Counted from the first letter of the stretch, positions 9,330-19,280 are shown. The stretch is 64,000 nt of DNA from CADEED01 sp963839685 (GCA_963839685.1 CAWIVS010000012.1:922368-986367), one strand, 5' to 3'. Translations and numbers: made by a program. Notes: generated from the letters alone by a model not told the origin.

Positions 9330-9682
9330 CTTGGTGTCGTCGCCATGAGTGGAGCTGATGGCAGCGAAGTCTTGGCGTACGGCGCGCGCACGGGGGACGC
9401 GATGCAAAAAGTGCGGAGCTGTAAGGGTGTCGCAAAATGACGAACGCGCTCGCCACCTTGATGCGATGGGAAAAAACCCGACGGCGATGCGCTAAGGGTG
9501 TGCGGAAAAACGGGAAATAAATACTCTGCTCTGGTAAGGATTTTCCTCGCGACTGGAAAATGCTTCAGAGTTGAGTCATCAGCGCCCGATGTAGGCGCGT
9601 GGCGACGCGCGCGGCGTGAGGGTCCCGAGCGGACCCAGGATCACGCCGCGCGCGTGGTTTTCAGCCGATCAACTGTCGAGGG
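9330..9682. other. Intergenic region between FN3 gene and lipoprotein gene
   Basis: 353 bases without a supported gene. The half next to the FN3 gene is AT-richer and presumably carries its promoter; the nonamer TAAGGGTGT occurs twice (near 9430 and 9493). The other half holds the long stem-loop at 9605-9655. I see no convincing riboswitch or small RNA. Confidence 0.5.
9605..9655. terminator. Two-tier stem-loop after the lipoprotein gene
   Basis: A perfect 15-bp outer stem (ACGCGCGCGGCGTGA / TCACGCCGCGCGCGT) encloses a second 6-bp stem (GGGTCC / GGACCC). It lies 27 bases beyond the stop of the minus-strand lipoprotein gene and is the likely terminator. The T-rich flank is on the plus-strand side, so direction is not settled. 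Confidence 0.55.
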
Positions 9683-10385
9683 TCAATCGCCGGTCCAGGA
9701 GTACTGGGGGATCTCTGCGATCTCCGTTCCCACCTGGATGGTGATCTCACGATGCGACGTGAGCTCGATGTCGCTCCAATTGTCCTCCACCAACTCGGTC
9801 ACGCCATCGTCCGTCACGTACACAACCACCGGCATACCCGAAAGGTCAGCCAGGGTGGTGCTGTTGAGGGTCTCACCCCAGATCGCGAAGAACTGGCCGA
9901 GCGTGAACGTAGCGGGCGCAGTCGCCTCGATATGCAGCTTGCCCGAATGATCATGCGTGTGAATCAAGTAGAAGCACCTCGGCGGCCCGCTCTCGATACC
10001 AATGTTTTGCGGAACTGCGAGAGCCTCGCCGTTCAGATAGATAGTCAGGTGCGTATGCACATGGTATTCGTCCGGCATGTTCTGCGAGGCAATCGATACC
10101 CGAGACAGGTTGGCCTTGCCCACCTGCCGCAGTGGATCCCTCTTCCCAGTGGAGCGCGCCTATCCGGTGATTGTCGTTGAGATTCACCACGGTCGCCGAC
10201 AGCGGTGGCACCACAGCAGCCGGAGGCGGTGGTGGTGGAACCGGTGCCGGGGCCGGACCCGGGCCTGACGGCGGGGGACTGGGACTGCCACCGCCACCTC
10301 CCCCGCAGCCTGTCAGGACGGCGCCTAACAGCAATACCAATACTTCTCCGCGCAGTGCGCGGCTCTTTCCTTCTTTGATGCTCAT
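9683..10385 (-). CDS. Lipoprotein with His-rich conserved domain, one frameshift
   Basis: About 233 residues. The start MSIKEGKSRALRG leads to a lipobox (LLLGAVLTGC) and a Gly/Pro-rich linker. The C-terminal domain carries EYHVHTHLTIYLNGEAL, CFYLIHTHDHSGKLHIEA and FTLGQFFAIWGE. This H-x-H-rich domain occurs in many bacterial secreted proteins of unknown function; the His clusters suggest metal binding, which is inference. The linker and domain are in different frames: near 10132 the sequence GGATCCACTGCGGCAG reads as GSLRQVGKAN only if one base is removed. An isolated gene with a terminator-like stem-loop after it. Confidence 0.65.
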
Positions 10386-10949
10386 TGCAATTCCTGCCTG
10401 CGTAGCGTTGACAACAACGTCGGAATTGCAAGAGATGCGCCGACCTCGGCATGCGTTATGCCAAGCTTCGTGCCAGGCGCGCACTCACGACCAATCCAGA
10501 GCCTCGCACGCGCGACTTGCGACCGGTCCGCGCGCGATGTCAGCCGACTCCGACATCAACCGACGAAAAATGGAGAACGGCCATCTTGGCCCCGAGCAAA
10601 TTCCGGACGAGAAAGGCCCGCCTTTCACGCAGCTATTACCAGTGCGGGTAACATTTCTACATTGGTGGCAAGGTGCGACCTCGGCGCCGTCCTACAAGCG
10701 ACCGATCCGTCCGACACGGATTGGCGTTACGAAACTGTCCGTCCACTTGCCGGCGCGCAGCTCCTCCCCGATGGGCGCGCATGCCCGGCCAGATTTCCAC
10801 GAGAACGCGCAGCGTGCGCCGACACGTACACCGTGGTGTCATAACGCAGACCGCGGCCTGCCTGCGTGAGTAGATAGTCGACGTTGCCATCCGCAGCGGA
10901 CTGGCGCTCACCGACTCCCGCCTTCTCCAGGGCGCAGGCGCCAATGTAC
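10386..10949. other. Intergenic region with possible degraded coding sequence
   Basis: 564 bases with no gene I can support. On the minus strand, just after the acyl-CoA ligase stop, a stretch reads YIGACALEKAGVGERQSAAD and then GNVDYLLTQAGRGLRYDTTV, and a further segment in another frame reads EELRAGKWTDSFVTPIRVG. The codon use looks coding, but I recognise no family and the frame breaks. It may be a remnant, or a small gene with indels. The promoter of the lipoprotein gene presumably lies near 10390-10440. Confidence 0.25.
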
Positions 10950-12623
10950 TCAAGCCGCCATTTGCTGCCGCAGCACGTATTTCTGCACCTTGCCGGTGAC
11001 CGTCATCGGAAACGAGTCGACGAACTTCACGTAGCGCGGCACCTTGTAGTGCGCGATCTGGCCGCGACAGAATTCGCGAATCTCCTCCTCACTCGATTGC
11101 ATACCGGGACGCAGGATGACGCAGGCGCATAATTCCTCGCCGTATTTCACATCGGGCACTCCGACGCACTGCACGTCCAGAATCTTGGGATGCCGGTACA
11201 GGAACTCCTCCACCTCGCGCGGATAGATGTTTTCACCGCCGCGGATGACCATGTCCTTGGAGCGTCCCACGATGCGGCAGAAACCTTGGGCGTCGAGGGT
11301 TGCAAGGTCGCCACTGTGCATCCAGCCGGCGGCGTCGATCGACTCGCGCGTCCTCTCGTCATCGTCCCAATAGCCGCGCATGACGCTGTAGCCGCGCGTC
11401 AGTAGTTCGCCCGTTACGCCGTGGGGCACGATGTGCCCTTGTTCGTCGACAATTTTCACCTCGGTATGAGCGGTCACGCGCCCGACCGTGGAAACACGGC
11501 ACTCGAACGAGTCGTCCATCGAGCTCTGGAACGAAATCGGTGAGGTTTCCGTCATGCCATAGCCAATGGTTATCTGCCGCATATGCATGCGTTCGATAAC
11601 CTTCTGCATCAGCTCCGCAGGACAGGGAGCGCCCGCCATCATGCCGGTGCGCAAACTCGTCAGGTCGCGGTGCGGAAAACTCGGATGCTCCAGCATGGCG
11701 ATGAACATCGTCGGCACACCGTGCAAGGCGGTACAGCGCTCGGCTTCGAGCGCCGCGAGCACTGATTCGGCACTGAAGCTCTCATCCGGATAGACCATCG
11801 TCGCGCCGTGTGTGATGCAGACCAGATTGCCGAGAACCATGCCAAAACAGTGATAAAGCGGCACGGGAATGCACAGTCGATCGTCTGCGCTGAAGTTCAT
11901 CGCCGCGCCGACGAAGTAACCGTTGTTGAGAATATTGTGATGCGTCAGCGTGGCGCCCTTCGGTGCACCGGTCGTGCCCGACGTGAACTGAATGTTGATG
12001 GGGTCATCAAACTGCAGTGTCGCGCCGAGGGACTCGAGCCGCGCGAGCTCGTCCTTGCTGGCCTCGCCGAGCAAGGCGTCGAAATTCAACATTCCGGCGG
12101 TCCTTTCGTCGCCCAGCCGGATCACCAGCGTGAGCGAGGGAAGCGCGGCTGCCGCCAGCTTTCCCGGTTTGCTGTGGGCGAGCTCAGGCGCGAGTTCCTG
12201 CAGCATTTCCAGGTAGTTGCTCGACTTGAAACTCGGCGACAGGATCAACGCGCGGCACTGCACTTTGTTCAAGGCATATTGCAGCTCGCTGCCGCGATAC
12301 GCCGGGTTGATGTTGACCAGGATCAGTCCCGCCTTGGCGGTCGCCAGCTGCACCAACAACCACTCCGCATTGTTCTGCGACCAGATGCCGATGCGCTCGC
12401 CGGGGTTCATGCCGAGCCGCAGCAGCGCTGCGGCGAGATTGTTGGTGCGTCGCTGCAGTTCGCGATAGGTCCAGCGTATTTTCTGGTGGCGGACGACCAG
12501 CGCCTCGCGCTCGCCGAAGCGCTCCACGATGCGGTCGAAGCAGGCACCCAGTGTTTCACCGAGCAACGGCTGCGTGCTGCCGCCGTGCACATAGCTCAGC
12601 TTTGGATCCGTGTGCTCGCCCAT
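10950..12623 (-). CDS. AMP-binding acyl-CoA synthetase
   Basis: 557 residues of the ANL superfamily, which activates a carboxylic acid with ATP to an acyl-adenylate and then the CoA thioester. Motifs seen: the phosphate loop FTSGTTGAPKGATLTHHN, YGMTETSPISFQ, the hinge region GWMHSGDLATLDAQGFCRIV and the C-terminal Lys motif MTVTGKVQK. Length and motifs fit medium- or long-chain fatty acyl-CoA ligases (FadD/AcsA-like); the exact substrate cannot be read. The ATG at 12623 is separated by one base from the stop of the upstream hydrolase/cupin gene, so the two are translationally coupled. Confidence 0.85.
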   Translation of the reverse strand: MGEHTDPKLSYVHGGSTQPLLGETLGACFDRIVERFGEREALVVRHQKIRWTYRELQRRTNNLAAALLRLGMNPGERIGIWSQNNAEWLLVQLATAKAGLILVNINPAYRGSELQYALNKVQCRALILSPSFKSSNYLEMLQELAPELAHSKPGKLAAAALPSLTLVIRLGDERTAGMLNFDALLGEASKDELARLESLGATLQFDDPINIQFTSGTTGAPKGATLTHHNILNNGYFVGAAMNFSADDRLCIPVPLYHCFGMVLGNLVCITHGATMVYPDESFSAESVLAALEAERCTALHGVPTMFIAMLEHPSFPHRDLTSLRTGMMAGAPCPAELMQKVIERMHMRQITIGYGMTETSPISFQSSMDDSFECRVSTVGRVTAHTEVKIVDEQGHIVPHGVTGELLTRGYSVMRGYWDDDERTRESIDAAGWMHSGDLATLDAQGFCRIVGRSKDMVIRGGENIYPREVEEFLYRHPKILDVQCVGVPDVKYGEELCACVILRPGMQSSEEEIREFCRGQIAHYKVPRYVKFVDSFPMTVTGKVQKYVLRQQMAA

Positions 12624-12624
12624 A

Positions 12625-13935
12625 TCAGCCTCCGATCTCGAACGGCCCCGTGCCGAAAATCTGCACGATCGCGCCGTGCCGCGTGTACGCAAAATGGAAC
12701 TCGCCCGCCGCAAGCGACGCGTACGATCCCGAACTCAGGTTACGCACAGTCGATGTGCCGGACCCGCCGCCCGTCCCCACCGTGATGGCGCCAGCGAGCA
12801 CGATCATCTGCTCTTCGTTTGGTCGTTTGTACGGCGGCAGCATATACCCGGGCGGCAGCCGCACGCGCATGACAAAGGGCCCGTCCTCTGACGGATTGCC
12901 AGATATCACGGCAAATCGGGCGCCCGGCGGCATTCCCCGCGGCACTTCCTGCCAGGCACTATCTTCCAGCAGGTATGCAACATCCGGAGGGATCCCGAAA
13001 TAGTGCTGCGCAACGCCTTGCATGGCGAACAGCGGCAGCACCGAAATCGCGACAGCTAACAAGCCAAAAGCGGCGGCACGAGCCTGGTCAAGCCAGGTGT
13101 TGGCGACTGCCCTGCGACGCTCGCTGGAATCCACCGCACGAACAAACGCTTCGAAGATCGGGTTGACCAGCGCCGGATGGGTGATCGGCGCCATGTGACC
13201 GGCCGCGACTTCGAAATAGCTCGCATGCGGAAGAATCTCGGTGAAAATTGACGTCAATCGCTGCGCCACTTCCGGGCTCCATCGTCCCGCAACCAGGCAG
13301 GTCGGCACATCGATGCGTCGATACGCCGCAGCGTTGCGCGCCTCATCGGCCACCGCGCGGTACTCGAGCAAGATCTTCGGCACCTGGGCCGCCAGCACCG
13401 ATTGCCGCTCTGGGCGGAGCTGCGCAAACGCACCCGCGCCGCTCCAGCAGTCGACGAAACAGGCCGCCCCGCCGTGCGCGTCACCCGCGTTCAACCGGTC
13501 TGCGATTTCGCGCCGCACCGCCTCCAGCTCCGCAAGATCGGGGTCACGGGTCGGCAAAAGATGAAAGGCGATCGGTTCGAACAGGCTCAGGCTGCGCACA
13601 CGTTGCGGCCGCTCTTGCGCTGCCAGCTGCAGCGCGACGATGCCCCCATACGAATGTCCGATCAGGTGAAACTGTTCGCCGGGCTGCAACTCCTGGGCGA
13701 GCACCGATTCCACCAGGCGAACTTCGTCGCGAAGGCTGTAGCCGTCGCCGGATGGCATGGCGGATTCGCCATAGCCGAGCAGGTCGATGGCGATCAGTCG
13801 ATAGCGATCGCGCAGGCTTTCAGTCAGCTCCCGCCACTGGCTCTTCGAACTCATCGAACTGTGCAACAACACGATTGGCGGGCCACAGCCTTCGACCCGC
13901 GACCCGACCCGACTCTCTGGCAACAAATACGGCAC
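12625..13935 (-). CDS. Alpha/beta-hydrolase fused to a membrane segment and cupin domain
   Basis: 436 residues. The first 265 form an alpha/beta-hydrolase: oxyanion region IVLLHSSMSSKSQW, nucleophile elbow LIGHSYGGIVAL (Ser), and a His in AAGHMAPITHP. A hydrophobic stretch (ARAAAFGLLAVAISVLPLFA, about 285-305) follows, then a cupin-like domain (FVMRVRLPPGYMLPPYKRPN, about 355-436). The join is in one unbroken frame. It may be a true fusion or two genes merged by loss of a stop; the second part resembles exported cupins that have their own signal peptide, and the hydrophobic segment could be that signal. Start GTG at 13935 with GGAGAA 7 bases upstream. Coupled to the acyl-CoA ligase. Confidence 0.75.
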   Translation of the reverse strand: MPYLLPESRVGSRVEGCGPPIVLLHSSMSSKSQWRELTESLRDRYRLIAIDLLGYGESAMPSGDGYSLRDEVRLVESVLAQELQPGEQFHLIGHSYGGIVALQLAAQERPQRVRSLSLFEPIAFHLLPTRDPDLAELEAVRREIADRLNAGDAHGGAACFVDCWSGAGAFAQLRPERQSVLAAQVPKILLEYRAVADEARNAAAYRRIDVPTCLVAGRWSPEVAQRLTSIFTEILPHASYFEVAAGHMAPITHPALVNPIFEAFVRAVDSSERRRAVANTWLDQARAAAFGLLAVAISVLPLFAMQGVAQHYFGIPPDVAYLLEDSAWQEVPRGMPPGARFAVISGNPSEDGPFVMRVRLPPGYMLPPYKRPNEEQMIVLAGAITVGTGGGSGTSTVRNLSSGSYASLAAGEFHFAYTRHGAIVQIFGTGPFEIGG

Positions 13936-14031
13936 GACACTTCTCCATTGACTGGAGGGTCATGCTCGCCGCCGCCGTGCGCCGCGTCGATTGGCAATCG
14001 GCGCCCGGGGTTGTGCATTCGTGCACGGTTG

Positions 14032-14931
14032 TTAGTGTCGGGGCATGCCTTTGATCTGGTCGGCGTGTTTGCGCATGACGTCGATGACAAAACGGATCAC
14101 CACTCGAACTGGTTCGGCGAGCCTGACTTCCCGGCGATAGACCAGCGAGACCGGGTGCTTTATCAACACGTCGGGGGTCAGGCGCTTCAATGCGGGCTCC
14201 GCCTCGGCGAGGAAACAGGGAAGCAGCGCGAGCCCTGCTCCGGCCACGGCTGCGGCAACCAGCGATGCGCTCGCGTTGCTGCGCGATACGACGGTCGCAT
14301 TCGCGGCGTGCTTCGCCAGCCATTGCGCGGCTGGAGCGGAAGTAGAATCGGCCTTGAGGGCGACAATCTCGTGCCCCGACAAGTCTTTGGGATCAATGGG
14401 TTCAGGTCGTCGCGCGAGATAGGCGTCGGCGGCGTACAGCGACCAGCCGACATCGCCGAGAGAACGCCTGACGAGATCCTCGTCGATGACGGCCCTCACC
14501 AGTACCGCCAGGTCTATCTCGCCGCGCTTGAGGTCGGGTGGCCGGTTGTCACTGATGATTTCCAGTGAAATCTCGGCGTGGTCACGCCGCCATTGCGCGA
14601 GGGCCTGCGTGAACAGGCCGGTGAGGGCTTGCGGCACGGACAGGCGAACCCGTGCGCACTCCGCTTTGACGGCCGCGCGCGTCGCAGAGACCGCGCGCTC
14701 GACGTCCAAAACGAGTGGAGCGATGCGCTGGCCCAATGGCGTCAGCGTCAGGCCCTCGGGACCCCGCAGCACCAGCGGCGCACCGAGTGCGCGCTCCAGT
14801 GCTGACAGCCGACGACCGATGGTGGTGTGTTCGACACCCATCGAACGGGCGGCGCCTGCCAAGGTTTTCGTTTGCGCCGCACGCAGGAAGTAGCGCAGGT
14901 CATCCCAGTTGAAGTCGTCAACGGCAGCCAC
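14032..14931 (-). CDS. LysR family transcriptional regulator
   Basis: 299 residues. The winged helix-turn-helix is at residues 5-65 (FLRAAQTKTLAGAARSMGVE, TTIGRRLSALERALG), followed by the periplasmic-binding-like effector domain (SLEIISDNRPPDLKRGEIDL, GAGLALLPCFLAE). I chose the GTG at 14931 because the helix-turn-helix then starts at the usual place; an in-frame extension to 15060 is possible but encodes atypical sequence. It is divergent from the secreted protein gene at 15095, and upstream of the hydrolase/ligase pair on the same strand, so either could be its target. Confidence 0.8.
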   Translation of the reverse strand: MAAVDDFNWDDLRYFLRAAQTKTLAGAARSMGVEHTTIGRRLSALERALGAPLVLRGPEGLTLTPLGQRIAPLVLDVERAVSATRAAVKAECARVRLSVPQALTGLFTQALAQWRRDHAEISLEIISDNRPPDLKRGEIDLAVLVRAVIDEDLVRRSLGDVGWSLYAADAYLARRPEPIDPKDLSGHEIVALKADSTSAPAAQWLAKHAANATVVSRSNASASLVAAAVAGAGLALLPCFLAEAEPALKRLTPDVLIKHPVSLVYRREVRLAEPVRVVIRFVIDVMRKHADQIKGMPRH

Positions 14932-15094
14932 TGCCCATTGTACGTCTGCAGCACAGGCCCTCCGAGCTCTTCCTTTGCAATTCCGGAGCCATTCCGTAGC
15001 TCTTCGTGATGACTCGTGAGTCGCTTCCCGGCTGTAGTCGCTGGCAGGAGAAACGAACAATTCGTTTCCCCGCCATTCAGCAACAGGAGGTCAC

Positions 15095-15670
15095 ATGAAC
15101 AACAACGGGATAGTCGTCTCTTTTTCACTCGCCGTTAGCACCATGATCTTTGCGGCCGCCATTTCCCGGCCGGCCATCGGGGACCACGGCCATAACGGGG
15201 GCCAGCAAAAGCACCATTCGGGCGAGTTGGTCCGGGCAGTGCGCGAATCCACGCGACGCTTTCATGACGTCAACCAGGCAAAGGCGGAGGGTTACCAGCT
15301 GTTGTTCGGCTGCGTGAGCGGGCCCGACGACGGCGCGATGGGACTTCACTACGTGAACCTGGAGCTGGTGGCGGACGGCATACTGGACCCGGGTCGTCCC
15401 GAGATTGTCATCTACGAGCCCACGCCGAACGGCGGCCGCCGCCTGATCGGCGCGGACTTTCTCGTGTTCGCCGAGACCTGGCATGCCAGTAACACGGCCA
15501 CGCCGGAACTCGGCGGACAGCTCATGCACCTGATCGAGAGCCCGAATCGATATGGTTTGCCGGCCTTCTATACGCTGCATGTCTGGGCCTGGAAGCCGAA
15601 TCCGACCGGTGCGTTCGTGAACTGGCATTCCGACGTGTCCTGCGAGCAGTTCGACGGAAAGGGACAGTAA
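15095..15670 (+). CDS. Conserved secreted protein of unknown function
   Basis: 191 residues with a signal peptide (VVSFSLAVSTMIFAAAISRP). The mature part carries conserved blocks GPDDGAMGLHYVNLELVADG, PEIVIYEPTPNGGRRLIGAD and NRYGLPAFYTLHVWAWKPNP seen in a widespread bacterial family with no assigned function. Several His residues after the signal (GDHGHNGGQQKHH) could bind metal. The ATG at 15095 has AGGAGG 6 bases upstream. It is followed after two bases by the MddA-like gene, so they are probably one operon, divergent from LysR. Confidence 0.75.
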   Translation: MNNNGIVVSFSLAVSTMIFAAAISRPAIGDHGHNGGQQKHHSGELVRAVRESTRRFHDVNQAKAEGYQLLFGCVSGPDDGAMGLHYVNLELVADGILDPGRPEIVIYEPTPNGGRRLIGADFLVFAETWHASNTATPELGGQLMHLIESPNRYGLPAFYTLHVWAWKPNPTGAFVNWHSDVSCEQFDGKGQ

Positions 15671-15672
15671 AC

Positions 15673-16475
15673 ATGCCGGCCACTATCTACCGCACCGCGG
15701 CATTTCTCTTCAGCATCGTCTGCTACGGCGTGTTCCTGCTGGTGTTCCTCTACCTGCTCGCCTTCCTCGGCAATTTGCAGGCGACGCCATTGGTGGATGC
15801 CTTCCCGGTGATCCGGGTGCTGGTGCCCAACTCCGTCGATCTTGGGCGCGACATGGGTTCGCTGGGGTTTGCGGTCGTGGTGGATATCGGCCTGATACTG
15901 CTCTTCGGACTGCAGCATTCCGTGATGGCGCGGCCCGGGTTCAAACGGATTTGGACCCGGGTCGTGCCGAAGGAAATGGAGCGCAGCGTTTACGTGCTTG
16001 ATCGCGAGCGTCATGCTGGCGCTGCTCATGTGGCAGTGGCGCCCGATCCCGACGCCGGTTCTCTGGCACGCGGACGCGGCCTGGAGTGTCGCTCTCGGCT
16101 GGTCAGTCATGGGCCTCGGTGTCGCGGTGCTGCTGTGGGCCACGTTCCTGATCAATCACTTCGAGTTGTTCGGACTGCAGCAGGGCTGGATCACGCTGCG
16201 CGGCGGAGAGCTTCGGGGCCCCGCATTCGTCACGCCGTACCTCTACAAGATCGTGCGCCATCCGCTGTACGTGGGATGGCTGCTGATCTTCTGGGGCGCG
16301 CCGACGATGACCGCGGGTCACTTTCTGTTCTCGGCGGGCATGAGCGGTTACATCCTGATCGCCATCCGCTTCGAGGAACGCGACCTGGTGGCAGCACATC
16401 GGCGAGCCGTACCAACGATACCGGCAGCAGGTGCCGGCGCTCGTGCCGCGGCCCGGCCGGCGCTTCAGTGGTTAG
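15673..16475 (+). CDS. mddA: MddA-like methanethiol S-methyltransferase, two frameshifts
   Basis: Integral membrane methyltransferase of the NnrU/isoprenylcysteine methyltransferase type, about 267 residues with five or six membrane segments. It matches MddA, which methylates methanethiol to dimethyl sulfide: LLFGLQHSVMARPGFKRIWT, TFLINHFELFGLQQGW, IVRHPLYVGWLLIFWGAPTM and RFEERDLV. Two frame breaks are needed: near 16000 (CTTGATCGCG should read CTGATCGCG) and near 16392 (two bases missing before CAGCACATCGG). The end then reads IGEPYQRYRQQVPALVPRPG with stop TAG at 16473. The start ATG at 15673 is clear. Substrate is inferred from family; confirmation needs the frame to be resolved. Confidence 0.7.
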
Positions 16476-18320
16476 ACGGTCGTCGTAGGCCTCGACCATG
16501 CGGCGAAACTTGTCGTGGCAGGCCATGGCCTTGGTGCGAATTCGCTGGAACTCGGGATCGCCGCGCAGCCCCGCCCAGATCGGATCCAGGTCGAGCGCCG
16601 GGTACGAACAGTAGTTGCCGTCCACGCCGCGTTCCACGAAGCGCAGCGCTTCCTGTGGACGGCCGCAGTACGCCAGTATCGGCGCAATCGCGTAAGCGGT
16701 TTCAGGATCTTCACTTCGCTGCCAGTGCGTGACGAACTCGGCGACGGGCGCGTCGAGCGCTGCGCCGCTGCGCACCTTCGAGACAGGGCTGCATGAGCCG
16801 CCGCATCGGCTCGTCGGCGGCCTGCCGCACGACATGCAGGGCCGCCTCGCGGCCGTCGAGCCGCAGCTGATACAGCACCGTGGCCCAATGAACGAAATAC
16901 GAGCCCTCATCGAGCCTGAAAAAATCCATGACGCGCGAGAGCTTCCCTGCGTACAGGTAGGCATAGCCGCAGGAGCGCAGGCGCGGATCCTGTGGATCGC
17001 GATCGAGCGCCAGCTCGCAGTGGCGTTGCGATTCCTCCAGCATGCCTCCGTACCGATAGACGTAGGAGATGGTGAAATGGGTGTCGGCGCCGGGTCCGAA
17101 GTGTTCGAGCAGTCGGCGTGCGTCCTGATAGGCGCCTTCGAGGTCTCCGGCTTCAGCGCGATGGGTCACGATCTGCCGGGCGGCATGAGATCAGGTCGGG
17201 ATCGAGCTCCAGCGCCTTGCGATACGCGGCCAGCGACTTCTGTCGCGCCGGCTCCGCGCCGGTGTACCAGGTGCCGGAGTCATAGTAACGAATGCCAAGC
17301 GCCTCCCATGCAGGCGCGAACTCGGCTCCAGCGTCACGACCCGCTCCAGCATTTCGATGGCTCGCTCGGTCGGCTTTCGGCTGCTGTGGAATTGCGAGAC
17401 TGCGCAGATAGAGCTGGTACGCCTCATCGTGGATGGGTGTCGATCCCGACCCCGGGACGGCGCGCGCGCCGAGAGCCGGCAGCAAGCCCTGCTGCACGCC
17501 TTCTGCGATCCGTCCACGCATCGCCAGCAGATCGCCGGCGGGCACCGTGATGCGGGTGCGCCAGATCACGCGTTCCTGACTCACGTGCTGAGCCTCGATG
17601 GCGAGACTCAGCTGGTTGTCGTCCTCCAGGTAGTAGCGGCCGCTCACGACGTGATCCACATGGCGCTCACGGGCCGCGGCGAGTGGATCCGCGCCTTCCA
17701 CATAACCGAATGGGCGCACGGCAAGACCCTGGGACTTGGTGAGCAGCGTCGCGGTTTCATCGGACAGCGCCAGGGAGAGGTAGTCCAGCGTTTCATCGCC
17801 GGCCGCGTTCTCGAAGCGCATCACGGCCACGCTGGTGAGAGTTGGCGCCGCCACGATTCGCGACCACCACCACGCGCCCAGTAGAAAGATGCCCACGACC
17901 AGCAACCCGGCCGCGACCGGCCAACGGCCTGGCCATCGAAGGTTGCGACGGTTGCGGCGCCAGGACTTCCGGTGACACCACCTGAGCGAGTTGCACCGGC
18001 GCCGCCAGCCGATAGCCGCGCTTCGGAATCGTCTCGATGACGCGATGGGCGGAGCGGTCGTCACCCAGATGATGACGCAGTTCGGAAATACAGTTCGTCA
18101 CCGCCTGGTCGGTGACGATGACGTTGCCCCACACCTGCGCGTTCAGCGTCTCCCGCGAAACGACTTCGCCCGCGCGCTCGGCCAGGCACACCAGCACGTC
18201 CATCACCCGGGGCTCGAGGCGCACCTCGACTTCGCCCCGCACGATACGGTTCTGGCGCGGCTCGATGAGGCACTCACCGATGCGGAATCCGGCTTGCAGT
18301 TCCTGACGCGTGAATGCCAT
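16472..18320 (-). pseudogene. CadC-like winged-helix regulator with TPR domain, many frame breaks
   Basis: A one-component regulator. The N-terminal OmpR/PhoB-type winged helix (IGECLIEPRQNRIVRGEVEV, TDQAVTNCISELRHHLGDD, VIETIPKRGYRLAAP) is followed by one membrane segment (AAGLLVVGIFLLGAWWWS), a TolB-like domain (SVAVMRFENAAGDETLDYLS) and TPRs (YRYGGMLEESQRHCELALDR). The pieces lie in different frames, with breaks near 17930, 17365, 17325, 17190 and 16785; between breaks each piece is well conserved. Either the gene is dead or the sequence has indels. Its end overlaps the MddA-like stop from the other strand; the precise stop is uncertain. Confidence 0.7.
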
Positions 18321-18376
18321 GTGGGATGATGCTATCGCGCGCGATGTTGCAATCCTACTTTTGTAGACTCGGCGTG

Positions 18377-19240
18377 ATGCACAAGAACGAGCCAGACTGG
18401 CGCGCCGGCGGGCACAATCTTCGTCTCAGTGACGGCCTCACACATTGGCGCCGCGAAGGCCCGCCCGAGGGTTTACCCATCGTGCTGGTGCATGGCGCAA
18501 CGGTGCCGAGCTGGGAGTTCGACGCGCTGGTTCCACCGCTGCTGCGTGCGGGCTTTCAAACCTTGCGCTTCGACCTGTATGGACACGGCGCATCCGACCG
18601 GCCCGCTGGCGATTACACCTTCGAACGATTCACGCGGCAGGTCATCGAGATCATCGAGGCGACCGACTTTCCCCGGCCGGCGATCCTGCTCGGGCATTCC
18701 TTCGGTGCCGCGCTGGTGGCGGCGGTTGCCGCGGCACGCCCGGATCTGGCAGCACGGTTGGTTCTGGTCGCGCCCATGCTCGACTTCAATTCAACTTCCG
18801 GCTGGGCAAAGGTCTTTCGTTATCCCGTCCTCGGCGAGTTCGCCATGCATTTCATCGGCGTACCGGCGCTGATACGCCGCCGGCGCCGGCGTTACGCGGG
18901 CATCGGCAAGCCGCATCTCACGCCGCGATTCATCGAGCAGGTTGCATACGCCGGATTCGGGCGTGGACTGCTGTCGATGTTCCGCACCGCCGCGCTCGGT
19001 GATCAGGGCGCGCGATATTCCGGACTGCACGCGGTGAACCGCGACATCCTGGTGATCACCGGCGATCACGACGTCATCATTCCCGCCGAACATGTCGCGC
19101 GCGTGCGCTCGCTGCTGCCGCCGCACTCGCACTGTCCGGTGCCGGGCGAGCACAACCTGCTGCTGACGCATCCGGAGGTCGTTGTCGAGGCGCTGGTCGA
19201 CTGGACCGATCGAACGAAAAGCGGGTCCCCCATCCGATAG
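18377..19240 (+). CDS. Alpha/beta-fold hydrolase
   Basis: 287 residues. The fold motifs are complete: oxyanion region IVLVHGATVPSWEFD, FDLYGHGASDRP, nucleophile elbow LLGHSFGAALVAAVA (Ser), acid ITGDHDVIIP (Asp) and base GEHNLLLTHPE (His). No signal peptide, so probably cytoplasmic. The closest resemblance is to esterase/lipase or haloperoxidase-like hydrolases; the substrate cannot be told. The start ATG at 18377 gives the family-typical N-terminus; a longer in-frame start at 18314 is less likely. The gene is divergent from the CadC-like regulator and 40 bases upstream of rarD. Confidence 0.8.
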   Translation: MHKNEPDWRAGGHNLRLSDGLTHWRREGPPEGLPIVLVHGATVPSWEFDALVPPLLRAGFQTLRFDLYGHGASDRPAGDYTFERFTRQVIEIIEATDFPRPAILLGHSFGAALVAAVAAARPDLAARLVLVAPMLDFNSTSGWAKVFRYPVLGEFAMHFIGVPALIRRRRRRYAGIGKPHLTPRFIEQVAYAGFGRGLLSMFRTAALGDQGARYSGLHAVNRDILVITGDHDVIIPAEHVARVRSLLPPHSHCPVPGEHNLLLTHPEVVVEALVDWTDRTKSGSPIR

Positions 19241-19280
19241 ACGCGGCGCATTCCGGTTCTGCGGCACAATACCCGCAGCC

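Noticed and set aside
11808..12785. 325-codon plus-strand open frame
   Set aside because: Antisense to the acyl-CoA synthetase; low-complexity Arg/Gln composition.
13402..14568. 388-codon plus-strand open frame
   Set aside because: Antisense to both the hydrolase/cupin and LysR genes, spanning the gap between them; no domain.
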